Assembly: GCA_026388545.1 (NCBI GenBank)
Contig: JAPLJS010000077.1
Span: forward strand, 1 to 54,752
Source of the DNA: Deltaproteobacteria bacterium
GTDB taxonomy: Bacteria > Desulfobacterota > Syntrophia > Syntrophales > UBA2185
DNA: 54,752 nucleotides
Direction: 5' to 3'
Positions 9,677 through 19,800 of this stretch are shown piece by piece; the stretch's first letter is position 1; the number at the start of each line of letters is the position of its first letter. Both the position numbers and the translations under genes were made by a program. Below the pieces are notes generated by a model. That model was given only the letters and a program-made list of their open reading frames with translations. It searched no databases and was not told the DNA's origin.

Positions 9677-9874
9677 ATGATGATTTTTCTCCTTATATCA
9701 ATGGAATTGGTTTTGAATGTATCACATGAGACATTAGATTGTAAACGGGATGTAGCGCTTAATATGTTTTTTTATCCCGTTGTTTATTTTTATCAAATAG
9801 AGTAATTTCAACCGTGTAATGAATTCCAGGCTAAAAGTGAAGATCATCTTTTCCTTTCCATAATCGGAGTACAC

Positions 9875-10906
9875 ATGGATAAGATCAAACAAATTATTGA
9901 AACACTGAAAATAAATCAAGATATTGCTCAAAAATTCTTCGAGATCGAAACGAGCATTTTATCAATCCTCAATTTTAAGGATTTTTTAGAAAAACTGTTA
10001 ACGGAAATCCAGGATAAAAGAGAGATTCCCTATGTATGGATTTCAATGATTGATAAGAGTGATCTCACTGACATGATTCAAAAATCGGCGCCATCGGAAA
10101 TCCTGACAGAGCGCACGAATATCATCGACAGAGATGTATTTCTGAAACTTATCAAGAATAAGACAGAGCCTATCCTCGTTAATGATGATTTAACCGCCTT
10201 CTCTACATTGCTTCCCCCACAGTATAAAGATCATATCAGGTCTCTTGCCATTGCTCCACTAACACTTGACGGCGAGATTATCGGCAGCCTTAACCATGGC
10301 GACCATTCAGAGTCCAGATACCTGCCTGATATGGAAACAAGCCTCCTTAAACAACTTGCCACTATTGTCTCTATCTGTCTGTCGAATGTTATGGCCCATG
10401 AAAGACTCAATTTTTTAGCATCGAGAGACTCACTCACAGGGTTGTTAAATCGCAGGGTTATGGAACAAATCCTCAAAAGGGAGTTTGAGAGATCCGTACG
10501 ATACAGAACACCTCTGACTGTCGTCTTCCTCGACGTGGATGACTTCAAGATGGTAAATGATCGATACGGTCATAAAGCCGGTGATGATGTGCTTAAGTAC
10601 GTGGCAACCAATTCGTTGCACATGACTCGCGGGACCGACATCGTCGCGAGATTTGCGGGCGATGAGTTTGTCATAATTCTTCCAAATACGCCCTTTGACG
10701 AAGCACATGAATTTGCAAATCGACTGAAGACTTTTTTTGTCAATTACCCCATGGATTTCGAAGGCACTGCGATCCACGTTTCAATAAGCTATGGGCTATC
10801 TTACGCAGGAGATGGAACTGATAATGCGATGTCTCTCCTGAAAAGGGCGGATAAGATGCTTTACAAGGCAAAGAAGAAAAAAAGTACAAGGCACTCCCAC
10901 CTGTAA
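9875..10906 (+). CDS. Diguanylate cyclase with GAF-like sensor domain
   Basis: 343 residues, no membrane segment. Residues about 20-165 form a GAF-like domain (LAIAPLTLDGEIIGSLNHGD). Residues about 175-340 form a GGDEF domain starting RDSLTGLLNRR, with FLDVDDFKMVNDRYGH metal and nucleotide contacts. The active-site loop reads AGDEF instead of GGDEF. An RxxD inhibitory site (RGTD) lies five residues before it, so c-di-GMP feedback is plausible. AGDEF variants of known active enzymes exist, so activity is likely but not certain. It is a cytoplasmic sensor of an unknown ligand. The tautomerase gene follows within 50 bases. Confidence 0.88.
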   Translation: MDKIKQIIETLKINQDIAQKFFEIETSILSILNFKDFLEKLLTEIQDKREIPYVWISMIDKSDLTDMIQKSAPSEILTERTNIIDRDVFLKLIKNKTEPILVNDDLTAFSTLLPPQYKDHIRSLAIAPLTLDGEIIGSLNHGDHSESRYLPDMETSLLKQLATIVSICLSNVMAHERLNFLASRDSLTGLLNRRVMEQILKREFERSVRYRTPLTVVFLDVDDFKMVNDRYGHKAGDDVLKYVATNSLHMTRGTDIVARFAGDEFVIILPNTPFDEAHEFANRLKTFFVNYPMDFEGTAIHVSISYGLSYAGDGTDNAMSLLKRADKMLYKAKKKKSTRHSHL

Positions 10907-10952
10907 ATCCATTTATGTGATAGGCAAATTTGTCTTTGGGAAAGGAGGATCT

Positions 10953-11156
10953 ATGCCCTACGTAAATATCAAGATAACCAAGGAAGGTGTTACGTCAGAA
11001 AAAAAAGCCCAGCTTATTCATGGAGTAACAAAACTTCTTGCGGATGTGTTAGGTAAAAATCCTCAAACAACGGTTGTTGTCATAGAAGAAATCGATACAG
11101 ACAACTGGGGTATCGGTGGGGAAACTGTCACCGTACGTCGACAGCGCAAACAATGA
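10953..11156 (+). CDS. 4-oxalocrotonate tautomerase-family protein
   Basis: 67 residues. The start ATG at 10953 is fixed by AAAGGAGG just upstream and by the need for Pro at position 2, the catalytic base Pro-1 after Met removal (MPYVNIKITKEG). The NWGIGGE segment near residue 50 is typical of the DmpI/XylH branch of this family. Members form hexamers and tautomerise 2-hydroxymuconate-type substrates, or act promiscuously. There is no aromatic degradation cluster around it, so the physiological substrate is unknown. Confidence 0.85.
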   Translation: MPYVNIKITKEGVTSEKKAQLIHGVTKLLADVLGKNPQTTVVVIEEIDTDNWGIGGETVTVRRQRKQ

Positions 11157-11249
11157 ACTATCTTATCAAAACTCCTCGCTCCCAGGCCGGCATTTTCCTT
11201 ATAAGTGAGGATCTTTTCACAAGGCGAGGGCTGAGGGATGTGTCCCCGG

Positions 11250-12431
11250 TTACGGTTTAGGTAGGGGCACATAAGGAGTTTTTAGATATTTCCTTGCTTC
11301 CACCTGAGCGGTACCTTCCCCGCCTTCTACATTCAGGGCTCTTGAGTAGTAATCCTCAGCCTGCTCCATCTCGTTGCGGGCATCATGAATCATCCCCAGA
11401 CGCACAAAGGCCCAGACCCGAACCCGGGCGTTATAAGGAGAAGTATCCTTCAGAGCCATTTGGAAATATTCAGTGGCTTTTGCGAAGTCCCCCTGGCTGA
11501 AAAAAATTCTCCCCACTAACTGATCATAACGGGGTTGGAGCTGGGGAACAAAGGGCGGAAGGCCTGACCGAACACCTTTTTCAATCTCCCGGGCTATGGC
11601 AAAAGCCTCTTTGAATCGATGGAGGTCGGAAAGAGTACCGGCCAGCGCAAAAGAAAAATTATAATTGCGGGGATATTTTTCCCTTAATCCTCGGATAATA
11701 GGCAAAGCCCGGGCAGGTTGTTTTTCAAAATTCATATAAATCTGGGACAGTTCAGCCTGTGCAAGTTCTTTGAGAAGATCCCCTTTTTGAGCCGCCAATT
11801 CCAGTTCCTGAAGGCCTTTTTGGCGGTCCCCGGAAGTGATCAACAGGGAAGAAAAGAACTGGACGAGGTCCGGGAGATGGTCGAGATGGTAATGGAGCAT
11901 GCCCATGAGAAAATAAATATCATAATTATACGGGTCTGCCTCCTTCGCTTTTTCCAAATAATTCCAGATATTCGAAGTCTCCTGTGCTACAGTAAGATAT
12001 TGTTTTTGTGTAATCGCCCAACGAATTTTCGCGATTTTCGCCAGGGCCATGGCAAAATAAGCCTGGCCGTCTTGAGAATTCTTCTTAATCCTCTTCTCTC
12101 CCCTGGCTCGGGTTTCGTTTACGTAATGCAGCATTGATTCTTGGTTTTGCTCTCGCTCTTTCGGTTCGAAGCTCGTCTCGTAGGAGACCAAATAAGTCAA
12201 AGCAAGGAAGGCATATCCGGTCGGGTCTTCCCGGTCCAGTTCCACAGCTTTTTGCAGATTGGCGTTTGCGATCGGGGTTTCCATGTTAAAAACTTTTTCA
12301 ATTCCCTGCCTGAGACAGGAGCGGAGCTGGTTCGGTCGCAATTGTGCGGCTCGCAACCCCGTTGCACTAACGGAGATGAGAAGGGATACGCAAAGGGCAA
12401 AGAAAAATATTGTGGTCCCCTTCTTTTTCAT
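11250..12431 (-). CDS. Secreted TPR-repeat protein
   Basis: 393 residues. The N-terminus is a signal peptide (MKKKGTTIFFFALCVSLL, cleavage probably after GLRA). The rest is helical with tetratricopeptide-like repeats: NANLQKAVELDREDPTGYAFLA, AKATEYFQMALKDTSPYN and AEDYYSRALNVEGGEG are TPR units. It probably acts in the periplasm as a scaffold. Homologues of this form occur as uncharacterised proteins. It stands alone on the minus strand, with convergent neighbours on its downstream side. Confidence 0.7.
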   Translation of the reverse strand: MKKKGTTIFFFALCVSLLISVSATGLRAAQLRPNQLRSCLRQGIEKVFNMETPIANANLQKAVELDREDPTGYAFLALTYLVSYETSFEPKEREQNQESMLHYVNETRARGEKRIKKNSQDGQAYFAMALAKIAKIRWAITQKQYLTVAQETSNIWNYLEKAKEADPYNYDIYFLMGMLHYHLDHLPDLVQFFSSLLITSGDRQKGLQELELAAQKGDLLKELAQAELSQIYMNFEKQPARALPIIRGLREKYPRNYNFSFALAGTLSDLHRFKEAFAIAREIEKGVRSGLPPFVPQLQPRYDQLVGRIFFSQGDFAKATEYFQMALKDTSPYNARVRVWAFVRLGMIHDARNEMEQAEDYYSRALNVEGGEGTAQVEARKYLKTPYVPLPKP

Positions 12432-12545
12432 GCATTGAACCTTATACGGCTGATAAATCGAGAATGAGCTTTTTGTCAGCTCAGAAACGTATCGGTGAAT
12501 CTCCGATAGTTGTTTTTCATCCTCTATAACATTTATAACATTAAT

Positions 12546-12818
12546 TAAATAACAGAAATTGACGCTCCCCGCAACCTGTTGCGTAGAGCGTCAATGTTGA
12601 GACCTGACTCCGATGGTGTGCAGATTATTAACCTTTGATAATTCAAGATACATGGGAGTATAGGGAATATTACTTGCCATCATTTCAGGTTTTTCAGGAT
12701 GGAAACCCAGTCTCTCATATATATGAACGGAACTGGGTAACGAATTGACAGTGACTTCAGAAGGGATTTCCTGGCAGCTAAGAGCGCTGACAGGAAGGTT
12801 GTATGATGAATTTGATAA
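12546..12818 (-). pseudogene. Remnant of a GNAT-family acetyltransferase (C-terminal part)
   Basis: Reading the minus strand, an open frame without a usable start codon encodes a stretch that matches the C-terminal end of GNAT acetyltransferases. It contains VTVNSLPSSVHIYERLGF followed by NIPYTPMYLELSK. The VNS-x5-IYxxLGF-x(n)-M-L pattern is the classical motif B and final strand of this family. The acetyl-CoA binding core (motif A, QxxGxG/A) is absent because a stop codon precedes the remnant at about 12820. The frame continues through the hairpin at 12560-12595 to a TAA at 12546. I read this as a 5'-truncated gene; the missing part is not elsewhere in the window. Confidence 0.6.
12560..12595. 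other. Stable hairpin, nested inverted repeat
   Basis: The outer arms TTGACGCTC (12560-12568) and GAGCGTCAA (12587-12595) are exact. The inner arms CGCAAC (12571-12576) and GTTGCG (12579-12584) are also exact. No T-run typical of a terminator follows directly on either side. It lies inside the 3' end of the GNAT remnant, so it may be a transcript end or a leftover recombination site. Confidence 0.65.
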
Positions 12819-13072
12819 TCACTTGCCCTCCTAAATTCTTAAAGAAAAAGAGAGTGGCCAAATGAAAAATGAATGAATCAATAGTGTTACTATAATTAAA
12901 GGGTAACGGATAAATTGTCAAGGAATTTATTATGGTTCATCCGGTTGATGAATACTTCCTCCACAAATCGGCAAGCGCAAAGAAAATGCAGAACTTCAAC
13001 ACGGAATAAACACAATTCACGTCCGACGACAAACATCGACAGCACACCTAACAATTTGTGGCCAAAATCCTC

Positions 13073-13101
13073 TTGACACACAAAATCCTTCTTCATATAC
13101 T
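13073..13101 (+). promoter_or_regulatory. Sigma-70 promoter of the LEA14-like lipoprotein gene
   Basis: A perfect -35 TTGACA (13073-13078), a 17-base spacer and a -10 TATACT (13096-13101). The expected transcription start is about seven bases later, at the GTG codon of the gene at 13108, which suggests a leaderless mRNA. Confidence 0.75.
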
Positions 13102-13107
13102 CCCACC

Positions 13108-13560
13108 GTGAAAAAGCAATGCCTTATCAGCGTCTTTGCCCTTTCTATTCTGCTTGTGTCTTGCCTGAGTTGGATCCTGGAAAAGCCCTCCTTTGTCCTT
13201 CGCGAGATCATCCTCAGACCCCGCTCCTTTACAGAGATGAATCTTCTCCTCGGTCTCGAGGTACAAAATCCGAATCGTTTTGACCTTACGCTCAAGTCTT
13301 TTGAATACACTATTTACCTTAACAGTGAAGAAATCGGGAACGGGCGTTTGGAAAAGGAACTCCTGATTCCCTCGTCATCAATAACACGGGTACAGGTACC
13401 TGTCGTTGCAAAGTTCAAAGACTTGGGTGGAAGCCTGAAGACCATTATTACCGGTGATGACTTGCCTTATAAGATAGAAGGAAAGACCGACATCAAAACG
13501 GCCTTCGGATGCCTCAATTTCCCTTTTTCAAAAGAAGGGCATATTAATTTGAAAAATTAA
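13108..13560 (+). CDS. LEA14-like (late embryogenesis abundant type 2) lipoprotein
   Basis: 150 residues. The N-terminus is a lipoprotein signal: hydrophobic ALSILLVS followed by the lipobox Cys (LLVSC). The remainder resembles the LEA type 2 / WHy domain: FTEMNLLLGLEVQNPNRFDL and FEYTIYLNSEEIGNGRL, a beta-sandwich with the NPN signature. Such bacterial proteins are envelope-anchored and tied to desiccation or stress tolerance. GTG 13108 is the only start that keeps the signal peptide. It has no ribosome binding site, and the promoter places +1 on or next to it. Confidence 0.75.
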   Translation: MKKQCLISVFALSILLVSCLSWILEKPSFVLREIILRPRSFTEMNLLLGLEVQNPNRFDLTLKSFEYTIYLNSEEIGNGRLEKELLIPSSSITRVQVPVVAKFKDLGGSLKTIITGDDLPYKIEGKTDIKTAFGCLNFPFSKEGHINLKN

Positions 13561-13615
13561 CGCAATGGGTGACCCCAAATCTGCAACCCGTAATCCTCAC
13601 TTTTCATGACATCGC

Positions 13616-13719
13616 GATGTTAAGGATAAGTAGTTGTTTTCAGCAAGCACTTCTTCCATAATATAGTATGCCAACTTTTTTCTATCTATACAACTGTTCA
13701 ATCGGAAAACCTTAACATC
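13616..13719. repeat. Foldback sequence, 104 bases, MITE-like
   Basis: An exact 10-base inverted repeat GATGTTAAGG (13616-13625) and CCTTAACATC (13710-13719) brackets 84 bases. A second inner pair is AGTTGT (13632-13637) and ACAACT (13690-13695). It lies in the intergenic space between the LEA14-like and caspase-like genes. It could be a small non-autonomous element or a regulatory foldback; no flanking duplication was identified. Confidence 0.4.
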
Positions 13720-13783
13720 TAATTGCCATTTGTTGATGGTTGAATTATAAGAAATATCGATTTGTTAAATAGGGGGTATTTCT

Positions 13784-15205
13784 ATGCAAGCCATGTCTAT
13801 AAGAATCTTCCTTATTCTGTTTATCCTTTTTCTTATCCGTCCGTATGCATTGCAGGCAGCGACGGAGCAGCGCAGCGCACTCGTCATCGGCAACAGCGCC
13901 TACAGTTCCGGTCCTCTGAAGAATCCGGTCAATGACGCCGCGGATATGGCCGCCATGCTGAAGAAACTTGGGTTTTCCGTTACGCTCAAGAAAAATGCCA
14001 GCCTGCAGGAAATGGAAGAGGCCATTGAGTCGTTTGGCAACCGCCTGAAGAGGGGCGGTGTGGGTTTATTTTACTATGCCGGCCACGGCGTGCAGGTTAA
14101 TGGCGTGAATTACCTGCTGCCGATTGGCGCGAAGATAAACAAGGAGGCCGACGTCAAATATCAGGCTGTCGATGCCAATAAAATCCTCGATGAAATGGCC
14201 ACCGCCAACAATGGTTTGAATATTGTCATGCTCGATGCCTGTCGGGACAATCCTTTCGCCCGCAGCTTCCGAAACGCCACTAGGGGTCTGGCTATCGTCA
14301 GCAGCGCGCCATCGGGCACTTTCATTTCCTATTCCACCAGCCCCGGAAACGTAGCCCGGGATGGAGACGGGCGTAACAGCCCATACACGGCGGCATTGCT
14401 CAAGTATATGCAGGCCCCCGGACTGACCATAAGCGATGTATTCATTAATGTGCGCGCAAAGGTGAAGAAGGAAACGGGTCAGGTGCCCTGGGAATTATCC
14501 TCTCTGGAGGGACAGTTCTATTTCATGCCCGGATCGGAGAAAAGGATAACAGACGTCTCTCCATCGGGAAAATCGCTAACAGACAAATATGAATCCAATA
14601 TATCAGTCACAGATGAGCTGGATGACGAAAGCAGGAAATTGGAAGATGAAGAGCGCAAGCTGGAAAAGGAGAAGGTGCTGCTGGAGAAAAAGAAAGCACT
14701 GAAGGAGAAACGGCAGAAAATAGACGAGGAGAAGGCTTCTCTGGAGGCGAAAAAGAGCACGACCCTCGCCATGGCGAAACGCCCCTCTCAACCCACAGCC
14801 GGGGAAACCGCCAGGGACGGTCGTTTTATTGCCTATGACAACGGGACAGTCCTGGACACGCGGACGAACCAGATGTGGGCGGCGAGGGACAATGGGTCTG
14901 GAATTAACTGGCAAGATGCCAAGAACTATTGTGAGAATTATCGGGGAGGTGGGTACACGGACTGGCGGATGCCGGCGCTGGATGAGTTGGCGGGGTTATA
15001 TGATGCGGGTAAAACTTATAAATCTGGCTGCGGTTATGATGTCCATTTAACGGAATTGATTCGTCTTACTTGTGTTGCTCCCTGGGCATCTGAGACGCGC
15101 GGTTCCGTTGCTGCCCAATTCGATTTCAACGGTGGCGGGCGGTACTGGTTTCCCCCGGGGACCGGCCCCATCTACCGGGCACTCCCGGTGCGTTCTGGCA
15201 AATAG
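13784..15205 (+). CDS. Secreted caspase-like (C14 p20) protein with C-terminal DUF1566
   Basis: 473 residues. A signal peptide covers residues 1 to about 25. Residues about 28-250 form a caspase-family p20-like domain: SALVIGNSAY, the catalytic His in YYAGHGVQVNG, and the catalytic Cys in MLDACRDNPF. Residues about 285-335 are an acidic/basic coiled coil rich in Lys and Glu. The C-terminal 120 residues (YDNGTVLDTRTNQMWA, YTDWRMPALDELAGLYD) are a DUF1566/Lcl domain. This architecture is common among secreted proteins of Desulfobacterota. Whether it is a protease of host or self proteins is not known. A GGGGG sequence upstream serves as ribosome binding site. Confidence 0.85.
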   Translation: MQAMSIRIFLILFILFLIRPYALQAATEQRSALVIGNSAYSSGPLKNPVNDAADMAAMLKKLGFSVTLKKNASLQEMEEAIESFGNRLKRGGVGLFYYAGHGVQVNGVNYLLPIGAKINKEADVKYQAVDANKILDEMATANNGLNIVMLDACRDNPFARSFRNATRGLAIVSSAPSGTFISYSTSPGNVARDGDGRNSPYTAALLKYMQAPGLTISDVFINVRAKVKKETGQVPWELSSLEGQFYFMPGSEKRITDVSPSGKSLTDKYESNISVTDELDDESRKLEDEERKLEKEKVLLEKKKALKEKRQKIDEEKASLEAKKSTTLAMAKRPSQPTAGETARDGRFIAYDNGTVLDTRTNQMWAARDNGSGINWQDAKNYCENYRGGGYTDWRMPALDELAGLYDAGKTYKSGCGYDVHLTELIRLTCVAPWASETRGSVAAQFDFNGGGRYWFPPGTGPIYRALPVRSGK

Positions 15206-15517
15206 GTTATTTGGTTCTTTGATTATTTTCTTTTTTCGGTTACAGGGCGGCACGTTAGTGAGGTGCCCGGTCCCGTGGCCTGATAAGTCATTTGCTTCTT
15301 CCTGAACTCAATGATTGACTGTTTTCGAGAACCATGCGAGAGTACAAATTGTAATCCTTAGAAGTGTTGCAGCACCACCATGCAGGCTGTAAGCAGGGAG
15401 AAAAAACTTCGACATACAGTGTTGGGAAAGCCGGTTTACTCGGCCCCAATGCACTGAAACCCTTTATTTCAAAGCAACCTTGACACATTTTGTCCTCAGG
15501 ATAATAGTGAGAATATT
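15206..15517. other. Intergenic region
   Basis: 312 bases between the caspase-like and ligase-like genes. I see no gene. A TTGACA hexamer (15480-15485) lies 14 to 16 bases before -10-like matches (GATAAT or TAATAG) at about 15500-15507, a possible but weak promoter for the ligase gene. Confidence 0.4.
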
Positions 15518-16813
15518 GTGAGAGGTGGAAAGAATCTGCCGAGGGAATTCGAGACCGGAAGGGCTGTACGATGGCTCCGCGGGGCCATAATTTCCATGAC
15601 GGCTCTTTTCCCTTTTGTTATATTACCGGGGATTGAGCGGCCCTTTTCCACGCCCAAGATTATTCTTCTTGGGGGATTCGTTGTTCTTGCAGGAATCTTG
15701 GCCCTGAGCACGGGCAATTTCCGATGGCCCACCCTGCCTCGGGGATTTCTTCTTTCCCTGATCGCTTGGCCTTCTACGTTAATCATTTCAGCCCTGTTCG
15801 GGAAATTTGTTTCATTAGAGACCCTTTGGCTGGCCCTGTTCTCTTTGGGGTGGTTCGTACTGGTCATGGCCCTCCGGCCAAAGTCCATGCACTTGGCCAT
15901 GGCGGTTACCGCATCCTGCACCGTTATCGCTGCCATCGCCTTATTGCAATACCTGGGGTTTGATCCCTTCCGCCTCTTCGGATGGGCAACGCCCGCTTAT
16001 GGAAGCCCCCGGATGCGCGTGTTAGGAACGCTCGGGAATCCCAATTTTGTGGCCGCCTTTCTTGTGGCCGGGATACCGCTAACCATTCATTTGGGAAAGC
16101 TGCTCAAATCTCGGGCCTTATATTACCTGGCCATCACGCTTCAAGTAGCGGCGGTTTTTGCCACAGGCTCACGCGCGGCCATCGTCGCCCTCATTGGCGC
16201 CTTGGTTTGGATAGGCGCCCTTGGACAATTTGCGCGCTGGCGGTTGATGACGGCGGTTGCCCTGACCGTGCTCCTTCTGCTTCCATGGATGCCGTCCCGC
16301 TCGCTTATGAACACGCTCGAAGGACGCTTCTACATCTGGCGGGTCACAGCTTCCCATCTATTGGAACGCCCGGTGTTTGGATACGGACCGGGGGCGTTTG
16401 AGCCAAAATTCATTGAATGGGAAACCGCTCACTGGCTTGACGGCCTGGGCACCTCCGACGAGCGGAAGTTTTCCGGTCTGCAGGCCCATGCCCACAACGA
16501 CTACCTGGAGACCATCGTGGACAGCGGCTTTGCCGCAATTCTCAGCTTAGGATTCCTGTTGGGATCATTCTTTACTTCCGCTTTTCAAATAGAGAGGGAT
16601 GCGTCTGGCGATCTTCCGACCGGGGCCTCTGCCGGGGTGGTTGCCCTGGCCGCAGTCGCCATGGTCGACTTCCCGTTCCACCGGCCGGCAGAGCTTTTCC
16701 TTCTCTGGACCCTGATGGCGATTGTCTTCTTACCAACCGGGCCTGAACTGGCCGGGAGCCCTTCGACAAGCGCGGGGCGGAAGGCCGGTCGAACGGCACA
16801 GGGCATACATTGA
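15518..16813 (+). CDS. O-antigen ligase / polymerase-like membrane protein
   Basis: 431 residues, about ten to twelve transmembrane segments. The segment at about residues 275-345 (FYIWRVTASHLLERPVFGYGPGAFEP, then QAHAHNDYLETIVDSGFAA) is the signature of the O-antigen ligase / Wzy_C family: the periplasmic loop with HNDYLE before the last helices. Members join or polymerise undecaprenyl-linked sugars, or glycosylate pilins. A GTG at 15518 is the furthest start. There is no strong ribosome binding site, so the true start is uncertain. It is followed within about 75 bases by the YD-repeat protein. A link is not established. Confidence 0.75.
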   Translation: MRGGKNLPREFETGRAVRWLRGAIISMTALFPFVILPGIERPFSTPKIILLGGFVVLAGILALSTGNFRWPTLPRGFLLSLIAWPSTLIISALFGKFVSLETLWLALFSLGWFVLVMALRPKSMHLAMAVTASCTVIAAIALLQYLGFDPFRLFGWATPAYGSPRMRVLGTLGNPNFVAAFLVAGIPLTIHLGKLLKSRALYYLAITLQVAAVFATGSRAAIVALIGALVWIGALGQFARWRLMTAVALTVLLLLPWMPSRSLMNTLEGRFYIWRVTASHLLERPVFGYGPGAFEPKFIEWETAHWLDGLGTSDERKFSGLQAHAHNDYLETIVDSGFAAILSLGFLLGSFFTSAFQIERDASGDLPTGASAGVVALAAVAMVDFPFHRPAELFLLWTLMAIVFLPTGPELAGSPSTSAGRKAGRTAQGIH

Positions 16814-16887
16814 ATTGAGGGGGCCTTATGAAGGTATTCTTCACGCATTTTCGTCACTCAGAAACAGTTATCGTAAAAGGAGTGCAC

Positions 16888-19800
16888 ATGAGAGAAAAAC
16901 GCATCATCGGATGGGCCTTATTGGCCGCCACTCTGCTCTTCTTTGGACCCCTGAGAGTCAGCGTCCAGGCACAATCCTCCCCCGAAAACACAAGTACGAT
17001 TCAGACCAAGAGCAGTTACGAAGCCAAAGTGGCGGCCGTTCGGACTGCGTTTGCTACAGTGAGGAAAGCCCTTGATCTCTCCAACACGTCAGGACAATCA
17101 TCCACCCCGGAGTCGGATCTGGGCGAACCCTCATGCCAGAATGTCGGCGGCAGCAGTGGCGGAGGGGGAGGATCGGCGTCTGCGTTGAGCGCCAGCCGAT
17201 CTGCCCAGGCGTCATGCGTGCCATCCTCCAAAGGGGCGCCTGTCTGGCAGGTGAACATGGTCAATCTGAACTTCTACATGGCGGATACGCCGTTGTGGTA
17301 CAATAGCCCGATTGGGCCTTCGGTGGAGCTGAAGCTGAGCTACAATTCGCAAACGTCTCTCGGCGGACCTTTCGGAAGCAAGTGGCAGTTGAATTACAGA
17401 AGCTATCTCTACCGGGCGGTGGATAATAACGGAGCATTTGCCGGCATCATGGTCGTCATGCCCGACGGGAATCAGGATCTTTATGTTCCCATCGGTGCGG
17501 GCGTCTTCAAGCCCCCCTATCATGTTTTCAACACTCTCACGGAACTTACGGAAAACCATTTTGAGCTCAAATTCCCCGACGGCGAGGTATACGTCTACAA
17601 CATTCCCACGGGAACAGCCGTCGACATCTCGCTTCTCACGGAGATGAAGGACGCCTATGGGCAGAAGCTGAGCATGGGCTATGATGCGAATGGTAAATTG
17701 ATGACGATTACCGATGCGCTGGGCAAAGTGACAACCCTTTCCTATAACAACGATGGGCTTGTAATCCAGGCTGCCGACCCCTTCGGCCGCACTGCTGCGT
17801 TTGAGTATGACGCCAACAAAAATCTGGCGAAAATAACCGACATGGGCGGTTACTGGACAAGTTTCACCTACCGTCACTATGTGTTGACGGATTACTATCT
17901 GGAAAGTCTGACAAATGCCGGGGGCAGTTGGGGATTTTATTTCGAGCCGGCCGATGGCCTTGAGGGTACAGATTCCTACCCCGCCCCGGAAACCTCGATG
18001 TCTTACAACTCCCGCATCACTGTGACCAATCCCTTTGGCGGCAAGGAAGAGTACTATCGCTCGGGCTCATTATCCTGGTATATCAGTCCTAAGAATTATA
18101 TTCCTTACATAGATGCAAGCAACAATAATTACGCAAGCAATGCTCCCAAAACCTTATATGATATTATAGGAATGGAACTTGCTTCCATCGAATCCCCTGA
18201 AGGAGACGTCACGGATTTCACGTTCGACGACACCGGTAATCTTACCGGCATATCCAATGGCTATTTGAACATTCATTATACTTATAATACGATGGGGAAA
18301 GTCACATCTATCGCTGATTCTAATAATGCGGTTACGACCCTCAGCTATGCGGCAAACGACGTTGATATGACCGGAATCACTAATGGACTGGGGACCATCG
18401 TTCTTGCCTATAATACCGCACACGATATCACATCCCACACGGACCGTTCGGGGAATACGGCATCAATAACCTACAATGCTTTCGGAAATATCATCTCGAA
18501 GATCGATCCGCTTAACATAACGACGAATTTTATCTATGATGCGAATTATCGTCTCACCCAGATCACCCGGAGTGGGCAGGTCCTGAATAGCTATACCTAC
18601 GACGCCCTCGGAAGAGTCCAGACATACACCGATGCCACCGGAATGACTATCACCTATGAATACAACATCCTGAACGATGTTACGAAGATCACCTATCCCG
18701 ACGGCAGATACGTAAGCATAACCTATTCGATCGTATTTCCCCATCTTATCACAGCCATCACAGACCGGGGCGGAAGAACGGCCCAATACGTTTATAACTC
18801 TTCACAAAATATTACCCGGATAGTGCATCCGGACGGAGGGATAACCGGGTTCGTTTATGACGCCAACGGGAACCAAATTCAATTGATCGATCCCAAAGGT
18901 CAGGTCACCTCATTTGATTATGACAATAGCAACAGGCTCATCACGAAAACCTTTGCCGATGGAACAGCCTCTTCATACACTTATGATTCCTTAAGCCGGA
19001 TAGCTTCCTACACCGGTCCCAGAAACCTGTCCACCTCTTATACGTTTAATTCAAATAATAACCTGGCATATATATCGCACTCAACAAGTGATGTGAAATA
19101 CTACACAATGCCTTCCATGTATCAACACGATGCATACAGGCGTCTTACCGGTATGACCGACGCCTTGGGCACAACCGCGTACAGCTACAACGCCGATTCT
19201 CTTGTTACAAGCATCGACGGACCCCTGGACAATGATATCATTACTTATCAGTATGATGCGAAAGGCCAGGTGAAGAGCTACTCATTGGAGCTGGGCCAGA
19301 CCGTATCCTATACTAACGATGCCCTTGACCGGTTGACGGCAATCAACGGAGGCGCCGGGAATTTTACTTACTCCTACACTGGTGCAAGCCCGCTGGTCAC
19401 GCGACTGACCCGGCCGAACGGAAGTTATACCGATTACCAGTACGACTCTCTGAATCGTCTTGTTTCGGTAGCGAACAAGAAATCCTCGGGCGAAATAATC
19501 AGCCAGTACGGTTATACCTATAACGATAAGGACCTTATCGCCGGCGAAACCGCAACCAGCGGAGCGCCCGTAACGTCTTTTGTCAACGGGCAGACAACTT
19601 ACAGCTACAACAACATAAACGAGCTGCTCAGCGCTACAAATCCTGCTCAGACCTTCACTTACGATGCCGAAGGTAACATGACCCAATGGAACAGTCCTGA
19701 AGGTAAAACATTTACCGGAATCTATGATATCAGAAATCGCCTGGGATCGACTGGATGGGAATATTTTACCACCATCCCGACCCTGGAATCCGAATCCTAT

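Larger units (their letters stand above)
12432..13072. other. Intergenic region with a gene remnant and a hairpin
   Basis: 640 bases between the TPR gene and the LEA14-like gene. It holds the GNAT remnant at 12546-12818 and the hairpin at 12560-12595, listed separately. The rest is AT-rich with nothing else recognisable, apart from the upstream promoter of the 13108 gene just beyond it. Confidence 0.6.

Noticed and set aside
9677-9874. TPP riboswitch before thiM
   Set aside because: No CTGAGA core or other conserved THI-box elements were found in the 200 bases.
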